DNA from: Lamellibrachia satsuma
Lineage: Eukaryota > Annelida > Polychaeta > Sabellida > Siboglinidae
Direction: 5' to 3'
Length of the DNA stretch: 64,000 bases
Assembly: GCA_033239005.1 (NCBI GenBank)
Contig: BSQZ01000030.1
Span: 5,156,501-5,220,500 of the forward strand
Within the stretch, counting starts at the first letter, position 1. Each line of letters starts with the position of its first letter. The notes beneath the pieces were generated by a model. That model worked only from the letters and a program-made list of their open reading frames with translations. It was not told where the DNA came from and searched no databases. A program made the position numbers and the translations under genes. Of this stretch, positions 1 to 11,530 are shown piece by piece.

Positions 1-436
1 GAGAGGGAGGGGTGGGGGAGAGACAGGAATCATGGAGAGGGAGGGGTACGGGAGATACAGGAATCATGGAGAGAGGGGGTGGGGGAGACAGGAATAATGG
101 TGAGAGGGAGGGGTGGGGAGAGACAGGAATCATGGAGAGGGAGGGGTAGGGGAGAGACAGGAATCATGGAGAGAGGGAGGGTGGAGGAGAGACAGGAATC
201 ATGGAGAGAGGGATGTGTGGGGGAGAGACAGGAATCATGGAGAGGGAGGGGTAGGGGAGAGATAGGAATCATGGAGAGAGGGAGGGTGGAGGAGAGACAG
301 GAATCATGGAGAGAGGGATGTGTGGGGGAGAGACAGGAATCATGGAGAGAGGGAGGGTGGAGGAGAGACAGGAATCATGGAGAGGGAGGGGTGGGGGAGA
401 GACAGGAATCATGGAGAGGGAGGGGTGGGGAAGGGA
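1..436. repeat. Minisatellite, about 34-36 bp unit, GA-rich
   Basis: About 12 copies of a purine-rich unit containing GACAGGAATCATGG followed by GAGAGGGAGGGGTGG-type sequence. Unit length varies because the G/A-rich half gains or loses GAGA and GGG blocks. The array runs off the left edge of the window. The open frames over it on both strands are repeat-driven and are not called as genes. Confidence 0.95.
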
Positions 437-710
437 GAGATGTGAAGGGAGAGCAGACTGACTGTTTCAATTGTTCTGTTTCTTTCAGGTTTTCTTCTCT
501 TCCATTCGTTCTGGCTCGTCCTGTCAGATCTACTTCATGACACTCAACAAACCCGGCCTCTTGAATTGGTGACACAGCCGCCACGTCACTGTGTCACTAA
601 ACTGGTGACACAGTCACCAAGTCACTAAACTTGTGACACAGTGTGTTGTAGATTGTCACAACGAATCCACCACTGCAACCTCTGTCGATCCTGTAGAACC
701 ATGACACTCT
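437..710. other. Spacer with weak GTGACACAG repeats
   Basis: No gene seen. Between about 565 and 650 the motif GGTGACACAG and its partner GTCACTAAACT recur three times in imperfect copies and can partly pair with one another. A pyrimidine tract ending TTTCTTTCAG near 479-488 resembles a splice acceptor, but no recognisable exon follows it. Confidence 0.5.
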
Positions 711-966
711 ACTGACATAGGTGTCTGACATACTACTGACAGGTGTCTGACATACTACTGACAGGTGTCTGACATACTACTGACAAGTGACTGATATACT
801 ACTGACGTAGGTGTCTGACATACTACCGACGTAGGTGTCTGACATACTACCGACGTAGGTGTCTGACATACTACTGACGTAGGTGTCTGACATACTACTG
901 ACGTAGGTGTCTGACATACTACTGACGTAGGTGTCTGACAGAGGTGTCCGACATATTACTGATGTA
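711..966. repeat. Minisatellite, 22-24 bp unit
   Basis: About 11 copies of GTGTCTGACATACTACTGAC, with or without an extra GTAG. Early copies are 22 bp and later ones 24 bp, so the array appears to have switched unit length by a small insertion that then spread. Confidence 0.93.
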
Positions 967-1024
967 GATGCCTGCCATGGGTGTCTATTTCTTAGTCCAA
1001 GGCATGAGGCTGACATTAGGAGCC

Positions 1025-1217
1025 CCCATTAAGTGTTCACCAGGTTGCCCCATGAGGTGTTCACCAGGTTACCCACATGAGGTGTTCACCAGGTTACCCC
1101 CATGAGGTGCTCACCAGGTTGCCCCATGAGGTGTTCACCAGGTTACACCCATGAGGTGCTCACCAGGTTACCCCCATGAGGTGTTCACCAGGTTACCCCA
1201 TGAAGTGTTCACCAAGT
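1025..1217. repeat. Minisatellite, about 25 bp unit
   Basis: About eight copies of CATGAGGTGTTCACCAGGTT followed by ACCCC or GCCC. The C-run varies by one base between copies. Confidence 0.93.
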
Positions 1218-2160
1218 TAAACTAGGTGGAAGCAAGTTAGAATCAAGGGTGTGTGCAAAGTCTTAAAAACCCTTGAATTGGATCTTGCATTTTATGGCCT
1301 TGAAAAGGTCTTAAAAATGGGATTTTTTAAATGAAAGGTCTTTAAAAAGTTTTAAATTAGATTTAACCAAACTGAGTGTGCTGTAATTCTACAACGGTGA
1401 AATGGACTGTGTATCACTGAGTGATATGCTTCTTTAATAAAACGATACAGTTTGATCAGCGAATAAATAGCTAGCTCCCAGAGGCTGTTTGGACGCAATT
1501 TCTTTGTTATTTTTTATTGTTGGTTTTGGTCTTTAAAAAAATGTGTTTAGTCCGCACAGCCCAAAGCAGCCCACTCCAAGAGTGACAAATGTGGCTAGTC
1601 GAAGCCATTTTAAATCGCATTTATAAATTTGCATGCTGCCGTCTTTATTGATGCTGCTCAGGAGGTCCGGGTCGGGGGTCGCCCCCATATCTGGTCTGGG
1701 GGAGGTCGGGGGTCACCTACAGCTCTGGTCTGGGGGAGGTCGGGGGTCACCCCCAGCTCTAGTCAAGAAGGCGGTCGTTCTGTTGGCTGAGTATTTAAAG
1801 ATGTAGATTCACAGCAGAAAGACCTCCCTGGCGCGACATCTATATTTTCATGTATGTGTCATACTCGTGTAATACTGAATGTAAACATAACTTATTACCG
1901 CTGTGTTTGTACAAATAAACCCGTTTTGTTATTATCATGTGTTGTGTTTTTTCAATCAGAGAGGTTGTGATTTCTGCCCTTTAAATGACCAAATATGGAA
2001 AGTGGCCTGTTTCACATTAAAACACATTACACCATCCAGTATTCCAGGCATATATTTTTGGACCCAACCAAAAACAAAGTCAGAAATTGCGAGAAAGTAG
2101 TGCCAGTTATAGTAATGTCGACCGACACCTTGCATTTATATTACATAACTTGACACAGTC
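1218..2160. other. Spacer with a short AAGGTCTTAAA repeat and a 3-copy GC-rich repeat
   Basis: No gene seen. At about 1258-1370 the phrase GGTCTTAAAAA or a close variant recurs four times, alternating with TTGAA-type sequence; this pattern looks like a short degenerate dispersed repeat. At 1661-1768 three copies (40, 34 and 34 bp) of GGAGGTCGGGGGTCACC lie in tandem. The remainder is AT-rich and unassigned. Confidence 0.6.
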
Positions 2161-2164
2161 GTAA

Positions 2165-2458
2165 AAAAGACTCATGACATTGTGAACAATTGTACATAAT
2201 TGTTTGCATGGTGTTGTGAACAATTGTACATAATTGTTTCCATGGTGTTGTGAACAATTGTACATGATTGTTCGCATGGTGTTGTGAACAATTGTTCGCA
2301 TGATGTTGCGAACAATTGTACATAATTGTTTGCATGGTGTTGTGAACAAATATGCATAATTGTTCGCATGGTGTTGTGAACAATTGTACATAATTTTTCA
2401 TGTGTTGGCAACAATTGTACATAATTGTTCACATGGTGTTGTGAACATTTTGTACGTA
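2165..2458. repeat. Minisatellite, 34 bp unit with a hairpin in each unit
   Basis: About eight copies. Each full unit contains GAACAATT, then GTACAT, then AATTGTTY, so the two 8-bp arms form a near-perfect inverted repeat. Some copies carry only half the unit (around 2290-2310). The overlapping minus-strand frames of about 93-108 codons are an effect of the repeat. Confidence 0.93.
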
Positions 2459-3082
2459 ATAGAGTTTCAACTGTAAGTTTTTTGTTGAACTTGCCCATTA
2501 AGCCATAGTGTGAGGGGGTGTGGCAGGAAGTGGGAGGTTGGTCCTAAAAATTGGTGGGAGATGGGAAGTTGACCCCAAAAACAGGTGGTACTGAGGTTGA
2601 GACACCTGCCACACATCCCTTTAGTATTTATCGGCCTTCACCGTGCCATGCATGAGTGATTTTCCACCAGCGTGGGTGTTGACTCGTTCTTAAATGTATA
2701 AACTCGTGGGCGGATGTGGTATGAAGGGGTGTCCATCAGGTGCCCGGGCACCCCCCTTTATTTCGGCCTGATTTGTTTCATCAAGTCAGAATTAGTTGTC
2801 AATAAACCGCAAAGTGGCACCCTCGATCCTGCAGTTGTTCCTCAGATGAGAACATTTTTAACATACAGTGCTGCCATTTGTCTCCCAGTCATTCAGAATT
2901 ACCCCCCCCAACCTTCGCCCCACAACCACCTATCCTGTCTTACTTTAGTATCGGTTACTAAGCACAAATTGATTCTTGTTGTCAGTGAATTTGTTTAGTG
3001 AATTTCCACTGGCAGCTATTTTCGGGTTTCAAACAAGTGTGTGAGACAATCTCCTTAATCTGCAGCATACTGTAAAGAAGGT
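2459..3082. other. Unassigned spacer
   Basis: No recognisable gene or repeat. It contains a short C-rich stretch near 2903-2925 and a plus-strand frame of 94 codons at 2714-2998 with no family resemblance that I can see. Confidence 0.5.
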
Positions 3083-6000
3083 TATTCTCTATCCCACTGC
3101 CCTGTTTGTAGTTCTCTCCCACTGCCCTGGTTGTAGTTCTCTCCCACTGCCCTGGTTGTAGTTCTCTCCCACTGCCCTGGTTGTAGTTCTCTCCCACTGC
3201 CCTGGTTGTAGTTCTCTCCCACTGCCCTGGTTGTAGTTCTCTCCCACTGCCCTGGTTGTAGTTCTCTCCCACTGCCCTGGTTGTAGTTCTCTCCCACTGC
3301 CCTGGTTGTAGTTCTCTCCTACTGCTCTGGTTGTAGTTCTCTCCCACTGCCTTGGTTGTAGTTCTCTCCCACTGCCCTGGTTGTAGTTCTCTCCCACTGC
3401 CCTGGTTGTAGTTCTCTCCCACTGCCCTGGTTGTAGTTCTCTCCCACTGCCCTGGTTGTAGTTCTCTCCCACTGCCCTGGTTGTAGTTCTCTCCCACTGC
3501 CTCGGTTGTAGTTCTCTCCCACTGCCCTGGTTGTAGTTCTCTCCCACTGCCCTGGTTGTAGTTCTTTCCCACTGCCCTGGTTGTAGTTCTCTCCCACTGC
3601 CTTGGTTGTAGTTCTCTCCCACTGCCCTGGTTGTAGTTCTCTCCCACTGCCCTGGTTGTAGTTCTCTCCCACTGCCCTGTTTGTAGTTCTCTCCCACTGC
3701 CCTGGTTGTAGTTCTATCCCACTGCCTCGGTTGTAGTTCTTTCCCACTGCCCTGGTTGTAGTTCTATCCCACTGCCCTGGTTGTAGTTCTCTCCCACTGC
3801 CCTGGTTGTAGTTCTCTCCCACTGCCCTGGTTGTAGTTCTCTCCCACTGCCCTGGTTGTAGTTCTCTCCCACTGCCCTGGTTGTAGTTCTCTCCCACTGC
3901 CTGGGTTGTAGTTCTCTCCCACTGCCCTGGTTGTAGTTCTCTCCCACTGCCCTGGTTGTAGTTCTCTCCCACTGCCCTGGTTGTAGTTCTCTCCCACTGC
4001 CCTGGTTGTAGTTCTCTCCCACTGCCCTGGTTGTAGTTCTCTCCCACTGCCCTGGTTGTAGTTCTCTCCCACTGCCCTGGTTGTAGTTCTCTCCCACTGC
4101 CCTGGTTGTAGTTCTCTCCCACTTCCTTGGTTGTAGTTCTATCCCACTGCCCTGGTTGTAGTTCTTTCCCACTGCCTTGGTTGTAGTTCTCTCCCACTGC
4201 CCTGGTTGTAGTTCTCTCCCACTGCCTTGGTTGTAGTTCTCTCCCACTGCCCTGGTTGTAGTTCTATCCCACTGCCCTGGTTGTAGTTCTCTCCCACTGC
4301 CCTGGTTGTAGTTCTCTCCCACTGCCCTGGTTGTAGTTCTCTCCTACTGCCCTGGTTGTAGTTCTCTCCCACTGCCCTGGTTGTAGTTCTCTCCCACTGC
4401 CTGGGTTGTAGTTCTCTCCCACTGCCCTGGTTGTAGTTCTCTCCCACTGCCCTGGTTGTAGTTCTCTCCCACTGCCCTGGTTGTAGTTCTCTCCTACTGC
4501 CCTGGTTGTAGTTCTCTCCCACTGCCCTGGTTGTAGTTCTCTCCCACTGCCCTGGTTGTAGTTCTCTCCCACTGCCCTGGTTGTAGTTCTCTCCCACTGC
4601 CCTGGTTGTAGTTCTCTCCCACTGCCCTGGTTGTAGTTCTCTCCCACTGCCCTGGTTGTAGTTCTCTCCCACTGCCCTGGTTGTAGTTCTATCCCACTGC
4701 CCTGGTTGTAGTTCTCTCCCACTGTCCTGGTTGTAGTTCTCTCCTACTGCCCTGGTTGTAGTTCTCTCCCACTGCCCTGGTTGTAGTTCTCTCCCACTGG
4801 CCTGGTTGTAGTTCTCTCCCACTTCCTTGGTTGTAGTTCTCTCCCACTGGCCTGGTTGTAGTTCTCTCCCACTTCCTTGGTTGTAGTTCTATCCCACTGC
4901 CCTGGTTGTAGTTCTTTCCCACTGCCTTGGTTGTAGTTCTCTCCCACTGCCCTGGTTGTAGTTCTCTCCCACTGCCTTGGTTGTAGTTCTCTCCCACTGC
5001 CCTGGTTGTAGTTCTCTCCCACTGCCCTGGTTGTAGTTCTCTCCCACTGCCCTGGTTGTAGTTCTCTCCCACTGCCCTGGTTGTAGTTCTCTCCCACTGC
5101 CCTGGTTGTAGTTCTCTCCCACTGCCCTGGTTGTAGTTCTCTCCCACTGCCTGGGTTGTAGTTCTCTCCCACTGCCCTGGTTGTAGTTCTCTCCCACTGC
5201 CCTGGTTGTAGTTCTCTCCCACTGCCCTGGTTGTAGTTCTCTCCCACTGCCCTGGTTGTAGTTCTCTCCCTCTGCCCTGGTTGTAGTTCTTTCCCACTGC
5301 CTTGGTTGTAGTTCTCTCCCACTGCCCTGGTTGTAGTTCTATCCCACTGCCTTGGTTGTAGTTCTCTCCCACTGCCCTGGTTGTAGTTCTTTCCCACTGC
5401 CCTGGTTGTAGTTCTCTCTCACTGCCCTGGTTGTAGTTCTCTCCCACTGCCCTGGTTGTAGTTCTCTCCTACTGCTCTGGTTGTAGTTCTCTCCCACTGC
5501 CTTGGTTGTAGTTCTCTCCCACTGCCCTGGTTGTAGTTCTTTCCCACTGCCTTGGTTGTAGTTCTCTCCCACTGCCCTGGTTGTAGTTCTCTCCCACTGC
5601 CCTGGTTGTAGTTCTCTCCCACTGCCCTGGTTGTAGTTCTCTCCCACTGCCCTGGTTGTAGTTCTCTCCCACTGCCCTGGTTGTAGTTCTCTCCCACTGC
5701 CCTGGTTGTAGTTCTCTCCCACTGCCCTGGTTGTAGTTCTCTCCCACTGCCCTGGTTGTAGTTCTCTCCCACTGCCTTGGTTGTAGTTCTCTCCCACTGC
5801 CCTGGTTGTAGTTCTTTCCCACTGCCTTGGTTGTAGTTCTCTCCCACTGCCCTGGTTGTAGTTCTCTCCCACTGCCCTGGTTGTAGTTCTCTCCCACTGC
5901 CCTGGTTGTAGTTCTCTCCCACTGCCCTGGTTGTAGTTCTCTCCCACTGCCCTGGTTGTAGTTCTCTCCCACTGCCCTGGTTGTAGTTCTCTCCTACTGC

Positions 6001-6450
6001 TCTGGTTGTAGTTCTCTCCCACTGCCCTGGTTGTAGTTCTCTCCCACTGCCCTGGTTGTAGTTCTCTCCCACTGCCCTGGTTGTAGTTCTCTCCCACTGC
6101 CCTGGTTGTAGTTCTCTCCCACTGCCCTGGTTGTAGTTCTCTCCCACTGCCCTGGTTGTAGTTCTCTCCCACTGCCCTGGTTGTAGTTCTCTCCCACTGC
6201 CCTGGTTGTAGTTCTCTCCCACTGCCCTGGTTGTAGTTCTCTCCTACTGCTCTGGTTGTAGTTCTCTCCCACTGCCTTGGTTGTAGTTCTCTCCCACTGC
6301 CCTGGTTGTAGTTCTCTCCCACTGCCCTGGTTGTAGTTCTCTCCCACTGCCCTGGTTGTAGTTCTCTCCCACTGCCCTGGTTGTAGTTCTATCCCACTGC
6401 CCTGGTTGTAGTTCTCTCCCACTGCCCTGGTTGTAGTTCTCTCCCACTGT
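3083..6450. repeat. 3.4 kb minisatellite, 25 bp unit, about 134 copies
   Basis: The unit is CCCTGGTTGTAGTTCTCTCC plus CACTG. Because 25 is not a multiple of three, three units (75 bp) make one 25-codon cycle, and all three minus-strand frames stay open and encode the same cycle containing GENYNQGSGRELQPGQWERT. The long minus-strand frames are therefore artefacts. Rare unit variants recur at multiples of 250 bp, for example CTGGGTTGTA at 3901, 4401 and 5151. This points to a higher-order unit of about ten copies. A LINE endonuclease fragment starts about 30 bp after the array ends. Confidence 0.98.
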
Positions 6451-6482
6451 TTAAACTAGAAGTTCAGGGGGGTTACCTAGAG

Positions 6483-7401
6483 GTGTCTCAAGCAGAACAA
6501 GAGGCCACTAGCACAGATAAACCAATATCAAATCGTCCGAAAAACATCTCTGAAAAAGGTTATAGATGCGTATGTTTAAATGCAAGGAGCATAGTAAATA
6601 AGAAAAACGAATTAAACATTATGGTAGAAGATATTGACCCTCACATAATTGGTATAACTGAATCATGGGCCAACATAGATATAACAGATGCTGAATTAGG
6701 ACTGATACGTAATGTTTAGGAAAGATCGAATAGGAAGAAGGGGCGGGGGAGTTATTTTATATGTTAAAGAATCTATTCAGGCTTATGAAGTAAAACTAGA
6801 AAGGGAAGCAGATTGCGATGAAGCTGTTTGGTGCAAAATTGTTTCAGGAAATTCAAAATTAACTATTGGATTAGTTTATCGAAGTCCAAACATAAACGAA
6901 GAGGACAACACAAAAATAAAAACGCTATAAAGGAAGTTAGTAAAGGGGAATGTATTATAATGGGAGATTTTAACCATGGACACATACAATGGAATTCTCT
7001 AGAGAGCACAGGGATTGAGGACCAACAATTTCTATTTTTAATTCAGGATAGCTTTCTTACTCAGCACGTGCTAGAACCAACCAGGGGAGAAAATGTATTA
7101 GATATAGTTTTGTCATCACAAAAAGAATTAGTGGACAATGTAAAGATATTTGAACCATTGGGTAACAGTGACCATAATCAAATACATTTTGACATCAATG
7201 TAAAATCAGAAAGCAAAAATAAGAAAATGTACAAGAGAAACTTCCACAAAGGTAATTACAAAGATATGAGAAAATACTTAGCAAAGCTAGATTGGAATAA
7301 CATACTGATGAATAAGACCGCAATTGAATGTTGGAATATTCTAAAATATGAAATTGAGAGTATCATCGATAAATTTGTTCCCTTCCAAAAACAAGGAAAA
7401 C
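6483..7401 (+). pseudogene. LINE endonuclease fragment (CR1/L2-like, family LINE-1 of this window)
   Basis: This encodes an APE-type endonuclease domain, which in LINEs nicks target DNA to prime reverse transcription. The visible catalytic motifs, in order, are CLNARSI (Asn), GITESW (Glu), RGGGVILYVK, LVYRSP, MGDFNH and NSDHNQIHFD. All the expected acidic, Asn and His residues are present. The reading frame breaks twice, near 6712 (after AELGLI) and near 6915 (before the MGDFN segment), so it is dead. A start at 6483 is only the first Met after the upstream array; the true N-terminus is uncertain. Coding similarity stops at about 7401, where an inverted AlaRS exon begins. The 3' part of the same kind of element appears at 8082. 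I place it in the Jockey superfamily (CR1/L2 side) from the look of its reverse-transcriptase relatives at 54 and 61 kb. Confidence 0.88.
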
Positions 7402-7582
7402 GGTGTAGACTATGTTCCACAGTTCTATCACCTGTGGACTGTCAGCGTTCACCAGGCGGCTGGCGTCACAGCTGTGGCTGTGGTCATAGTGCAGCTCAGA
7501 ACACGGACCGCAAGGCCCGGTCTCTCCCATCTCCCAGAAGTTGTCCCGCATCCCAAAGGGAAGAACCCTCTCTGGAGGCAGA
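7402..7582 (-). pseudogene. Alanyl-tRNA synthetase exon fragment, probably mitochondrial type
   Basis: Read on the minus strand, this stretch carries RVLPFGM followed by [35 protein letters not shown] and IVY. That is the class II catalytic core of alanyl-tRNA synthetase, the enzyme that charges tRNA-Ala. The LPFGM spelling suggests the mitochondrial paralogue, though the cytosolic enzyme is not excluded. Immediately upstream on the minus strand lies a pyrimidine tract ending CTGCAG (AG at 7584-7583), a good splice acceptor, so this is genomic exon DNA with its intron edge and not a processed copy. At the other end the similarity stops after the aromatic residue that normally precedes MQYNRE, and LINE sequence follows. 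Only about 60 residues of a roughly 900-residue protein remain, and no neighbouring exon is visible in the window. Confidence 0.85.
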
Positions 7583-7812
7583 CTGCAGGGAGAGGAAAAA
7601 ACTGCGGTATTGGAACCCAACATGTCTGAATTCTTAGAGGATATGTTGCACCGGAGTATGACTTGTTTCTGAGAAATAAGGGACCATAACAAGCAATGGG
7701 GCAACATATAAAAAATGCAGTGGAGATAAAGTGGTATTTAATTAAATGAAGGCAGATTGTGTTATTTCAGACACGTCACATTCTGTTAGTTGTTGTTGTC
7801 TAGACTACAAGA

Positions 7813-7936
7813 CAAGGCCCTGATTGTATCACACATATCAAAGCAAGGCCCTGATTGTATCACACATATCAAAGCAAGGCCCTGATTGTATTGCACATAT
7901 CAAAGCAAGGCCCTGATTGTATTGCACATATCAAAG
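7813..7936. repeat. Minisatellite, 31 bp unit, 4 copies
   Basis: Four copies starting at 7813, 7844, 7875 and 7906 of CAAGGCCCTGATTGTATCAC plus CACATATCAAAG. The first two copies read ATCACAC and the last two ATTGCAC. Confidence 0.95.
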
Positions 7937-8081
7937 ATGATTTGTTAAATGTTCCTACCAATGCCATCTCAACATACCTGGGAAACATTCAGACACGCTC
8001 TAATTCTAAAGCTATTCCTTCAAATAATGCCACTACTGTCCATAGCCAGATAGTCCTATAGTTGAGAGAACCGCGACAATG

Positions 8082-8490
8082 TAAGAGACCTTAGTTATGA
8101 AACACAACTGATAGAATGTGGTTTAAAAACTCTAGAGACAAGGCAGTTAAGAGTAGATCAAATTGAAGTTTTTAAGATTTTGAATGGGTATGAAAATATT
8201 GACAGAAATATTTGTTTCTCACTCAAGAAAGATAATATAACTAGAGGACATGAGGTAACATTAGTAAAGGATCAGTGTAGATTGGATATCGTTCTCACAG
8301 AGGAAAATCAATGAATGGAACAAATTATCTACAGATTATGTAGCAGCATGAATATGTTTAAAAACAAGATGGACTCATATCCCAGGAGGACGGATTACAT
8401 AAAGATTAAAAATGTTTGACTCTCGATAAGCCAATGGTTTCCTTGTCCACTTGCCATCTGGGCCTTTGCCTTGATGGCAATCTTGTTAAA
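8082..8490 (+). pseudogene. LINE 3' end: reverse-transcriptase C-terminus and tail (LINE-1 family)
   Basis: The segment encodes the last part of a LINE ORF2: RDLSYE, CGLKTLETRQLR, QIEVFKILNGYENIDRN and RGHEV are all readable. It is nearly the same sequence as 61715-62158. The frame breaks around 8290-8310, where HSFSQRTINEWNK of the relative is degraded. The 3' tail follows with TCGATAAGCCAATGG, TTCCTTGTCCACTTGCCATC and a terminal CAATCTTGTTAAA. The element may be the other end of the insertion whose endonuclease lies at 6483, with the AlaRS exon and a 31-bp array in the missing middle. Confidence 0.88.
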
Positions 8491-8629
8491 TGTGGAGTGG
8501 ACAAAATGCACCTGTCTGTGCCCAGTACATATTGTCCCTGTGCGTCCACTGCTGTAAATGGCAGTAGAAGTAAAAGGTATGTTCTTATATAGCGCAGTAT
8601 CCTGTCCTTGGGACTGTTTAAAGCATTTT

Positions 8630-8957
8630 CACCCCATGGCAGACCTTACACTTCACCCCCTGGCAGACCTTACACTTCACCCCCTGGCAGACCTTACACT
8701 TCACCCCTTGGCAAACCTTACACTTCACCCCCTGGCAGACCTTACACTTCACCCCCTGGCAGACCTTACACTTCACCCCCTGGCAGACCTTACACTTCAC
8801 CCCCTGGCAGACCTTACACTTCACCCCCTGGCAGACCTTACACTTCACCCCTTGGCAGACCTTACACTTCACCCCCTGGCAGACATTACACTTCACCCTC
8901 TGGCAGACATTACACTTCACCCTCTGGCAGACCTTACACTTCACCCCCTGGCAGACC
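8630..8957. repeat. Minisatellite, 24 bp unit, about 14 copies
   Basis: The unit is CTGGCAGACCTTACACTTCA plus CCCC. At 24 bp (8 codons) it keeps whichever frame it is in, so three overlapping frames stay open (for example ADLTLHPL). Nothing outside the array supports a coding gene. Confidence 0.96.
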
Positions 8958-11405
8958 TGTTCATTCCAAGGTCATTTTGACTTTTCTGGCAAGCATTCAG
9001 CCACACTGCAATTAATATGTGAAGACTATTCGTTCAGAATAGTTGAAGTTCTTTCAAAAGTCACCTGGGAACAGGAATACAGGTTGATTTCACTGGTCGG
9101 GGTCTGAAGGACTAAGAATCCTGCCAAATGTATTGATTATTATAACTTGGTGCAACTATTAAGAGAGGGTTAATTCTAGGATGTGCCTTTGCGTCACTTA
9201 CGCAATATTTTAAAGATTGGCGCAACTGAATGGCACGAATGCACCAGAATGGCGCATAACTCTGGCATTTGGCACACAAAGATATAGTCAGCATGCCCTA
9301 GTAAAAAACAATTCTACATAAATTGACAAGAAACATCCCTTCACTCATTCAAAACGTGTGGGACTATTCTGCAATGTTATTAGCCAAGACTCGACAACAA
9401 ATGAAATGTCGATGAACCAACTGTGTACGTGGACCGCCTTTCCTTTGGTGCACAACGGAAGCAGCCAACGCTGGTGAACTGAAATGTGATGCTCAAAAGG
9501 TGATCTTTGTGCCAGCTTAACTGATGTGTACAAACACACCTCACTATAACTACATATCTTCATATTTACCGTTCTCACATCATGAAAGCGGTAGATGTAC
9601 AACTTCTTGTGCACAGTCACTTGGCACTTCTCTACAACCAGGATAAACATATTCCTGGAATCATACAACATAGAACTATTGCAGACTGTGCAGTCTATAG
9701 CCACCTCACACGACAGCGCTACAGATTACAACTGTAGCTGTCTATCTGTTTTGTAAAATATTAATTACATTATCGTAACATAAATGAACATGTTCATATA
9801 TTTACAACTTACAAAATTATTGTACTTTTATACAATAACAACATGTAAACAGTGCCCAGAAACAAGGGCTTGAACTACAAGACAAGAAATACACAAAGTG
9901 CATAACACAACCACTGTTGTCATGGCAACTGTGAAACCAGTTCAAAACAATATGATGGCTAATGCAGTTTATTGCATTGAAGCAACAGTTTGGAACCAAT
10001 GCTGAACAATATTCACTGTTGGCTTAGAAAGTGATTGTTGTATTGTGAATAACCCGATTAATTTCAAATGCCCACATACACTTAATACAAAATTATATAT
10101 TATTATTATTATATAAATATTTAGCTCCTCAAGCTACTTTCTGCACAATAATGCTACTTCATCAGCCATACTAACACTATTGAGAGACATGAATTCAGTG
10201 GACCGCAGGTGTTAAACAACCCATACTTAGCAGTGATTTTAATTATTATAAAAAATAATATTGTTTATAATGTTTAAACATTTTTGAAAGATAGCCCCAC
10301 AAAAGCTGAATACTGCAATTTTCCATGTATAATAGGTATTTTTTCTTTGTGTGTTACTTAAATGTCCAAGTATGGAAACAAGGCAAAAAAATGGTTTTGG
10401 ACCGAATACACAGTAATCAGGAACAACAGATTGGCCTAAAGAAAACTCGGGAATCGTTAAATGTTTTATTTATTTTGACGCAGCTAAACAACAATTCTTA
10501 CCTCATTTTTTTTCTAATGAATTCATTCAATCGTTCCATTTAGTTTCTGATGGCTTCTGACAGTTTCAGAAAGGTATTTCTGGCGAGGTAGTAAATACCA
10601 TTATATTTACCCCTCATCCTTTTTTGGAACGACAGAAGAAGACGGCACAAAAAAGTGATCACGACACTTGAAGAAATTGATGAACGTTTCCCTGAATGTT
10701 CTGTGACGTCCATATCTGATTGGCCACGAGAGTGCGGGTGGCGTCTTGCTGCAAAGATTCAGTAAAATAATACTTAGACAATGAAAGTATTCTTTAGAAG
10801 CTAACATGGTGTGGATTTTCCAAAAAATTAATCCTTATAACATTCAACATTAATCAGACATGATACTTGTTATTGATTAAGCATCAAAAACATTATGCAA
10901 AGCTAAATGACAATTGTGAATTTTGACAAAGACAGATTTCCAACATGTAAAGTCACCATATTAGTCCACATGCAAACAATCCTAATATTTGAAAGCCTCT
11001 CCTTCATACAAGCAAATTACCATGTTGCAATTATTTCCTAAAAAGTAGATTGGGCATGTAGAATAAAGACTACCAAGATTAGAATTTTTTTGGGTTCAAG
11101 ATTTTTGGTAATTTGTATATCTCTAAAGTTTGTTTTATGAATAAAAAAACATGTTTATTCAGTTTCAACTTAATGAGAATTTGCATTGTGTTCATTAAAA
11201 TGGCCCTAGACCGGGTTGTAACTACTGGCCCCCCACTGAAATTACCGTGTATAGCTTTCAGTCGTTCCAGGCCCACAGACGACAGTTTGGGTGTGGTTGT
11301 CGCCATAGTAACCCCATCACTGATCCCTTTCTGGTCAGTGTAACTGTAAGTCTACATAGAAAAGCTTCAAAAACATGTAGTTGTAAATTTAGGTCACACA
11401 CACAC
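8958..11405. other. AT-rich spacer, no gene recognised
   Basis: I find no gene or clear repeat. A minus-strand frame of 119 codons at 9345-9704 is not repetitive and has ordinary composition, but I do not recognise any family in it. A GC-richer patch near 10600-10750 includes GATTGGCC, a CCAAT-box-like sequence, without a convincing gene next to it. Near 10100 there is a short ATT-rich run. Confidence 0.5.
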
Positions 11406-11530
11406 AACTGGCACAACAAATGTTTGTTGTTATTGTTTAGAATAATAATAAACACAACAAATGTTTGTTATTGTTTAGAATAATAAGAAACATACAACAA
11501 ATGTTTGTTGTTATTGTTTACAATAATATT
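11406..11530. repeat. Three degenerate copies of a 45-50 bp palindromic unit
   Basis: Each copy has CAACAAATGTTTGTTG (itself palindromic around AAATGTTT) followed by TTATTGTTTAGAATAATA. Copies start near 11415, 11457 and 11494. Confidence 0.85.

Noticed and set aside
479..540. Splice-acceptor-like tract TTTCTTTCAG followed by a short open stretch
   Set aside because: No recognisable exon or partner donor; such tracts are common by chance in this composition.
3089..6447. Chain of minus-strand frames encoding GENYNQGSGRELQPGQW-type repeats
   Set aside because: A 25-bp unit makes all three frames identical in content; the frames end and restart at random point changes.
9345..9704. Minus-strand frame of 119 codons with non-repetitive composition
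   Set aside because: No family, start context or splice signals recognised; kept only as a note in the spacer entry.
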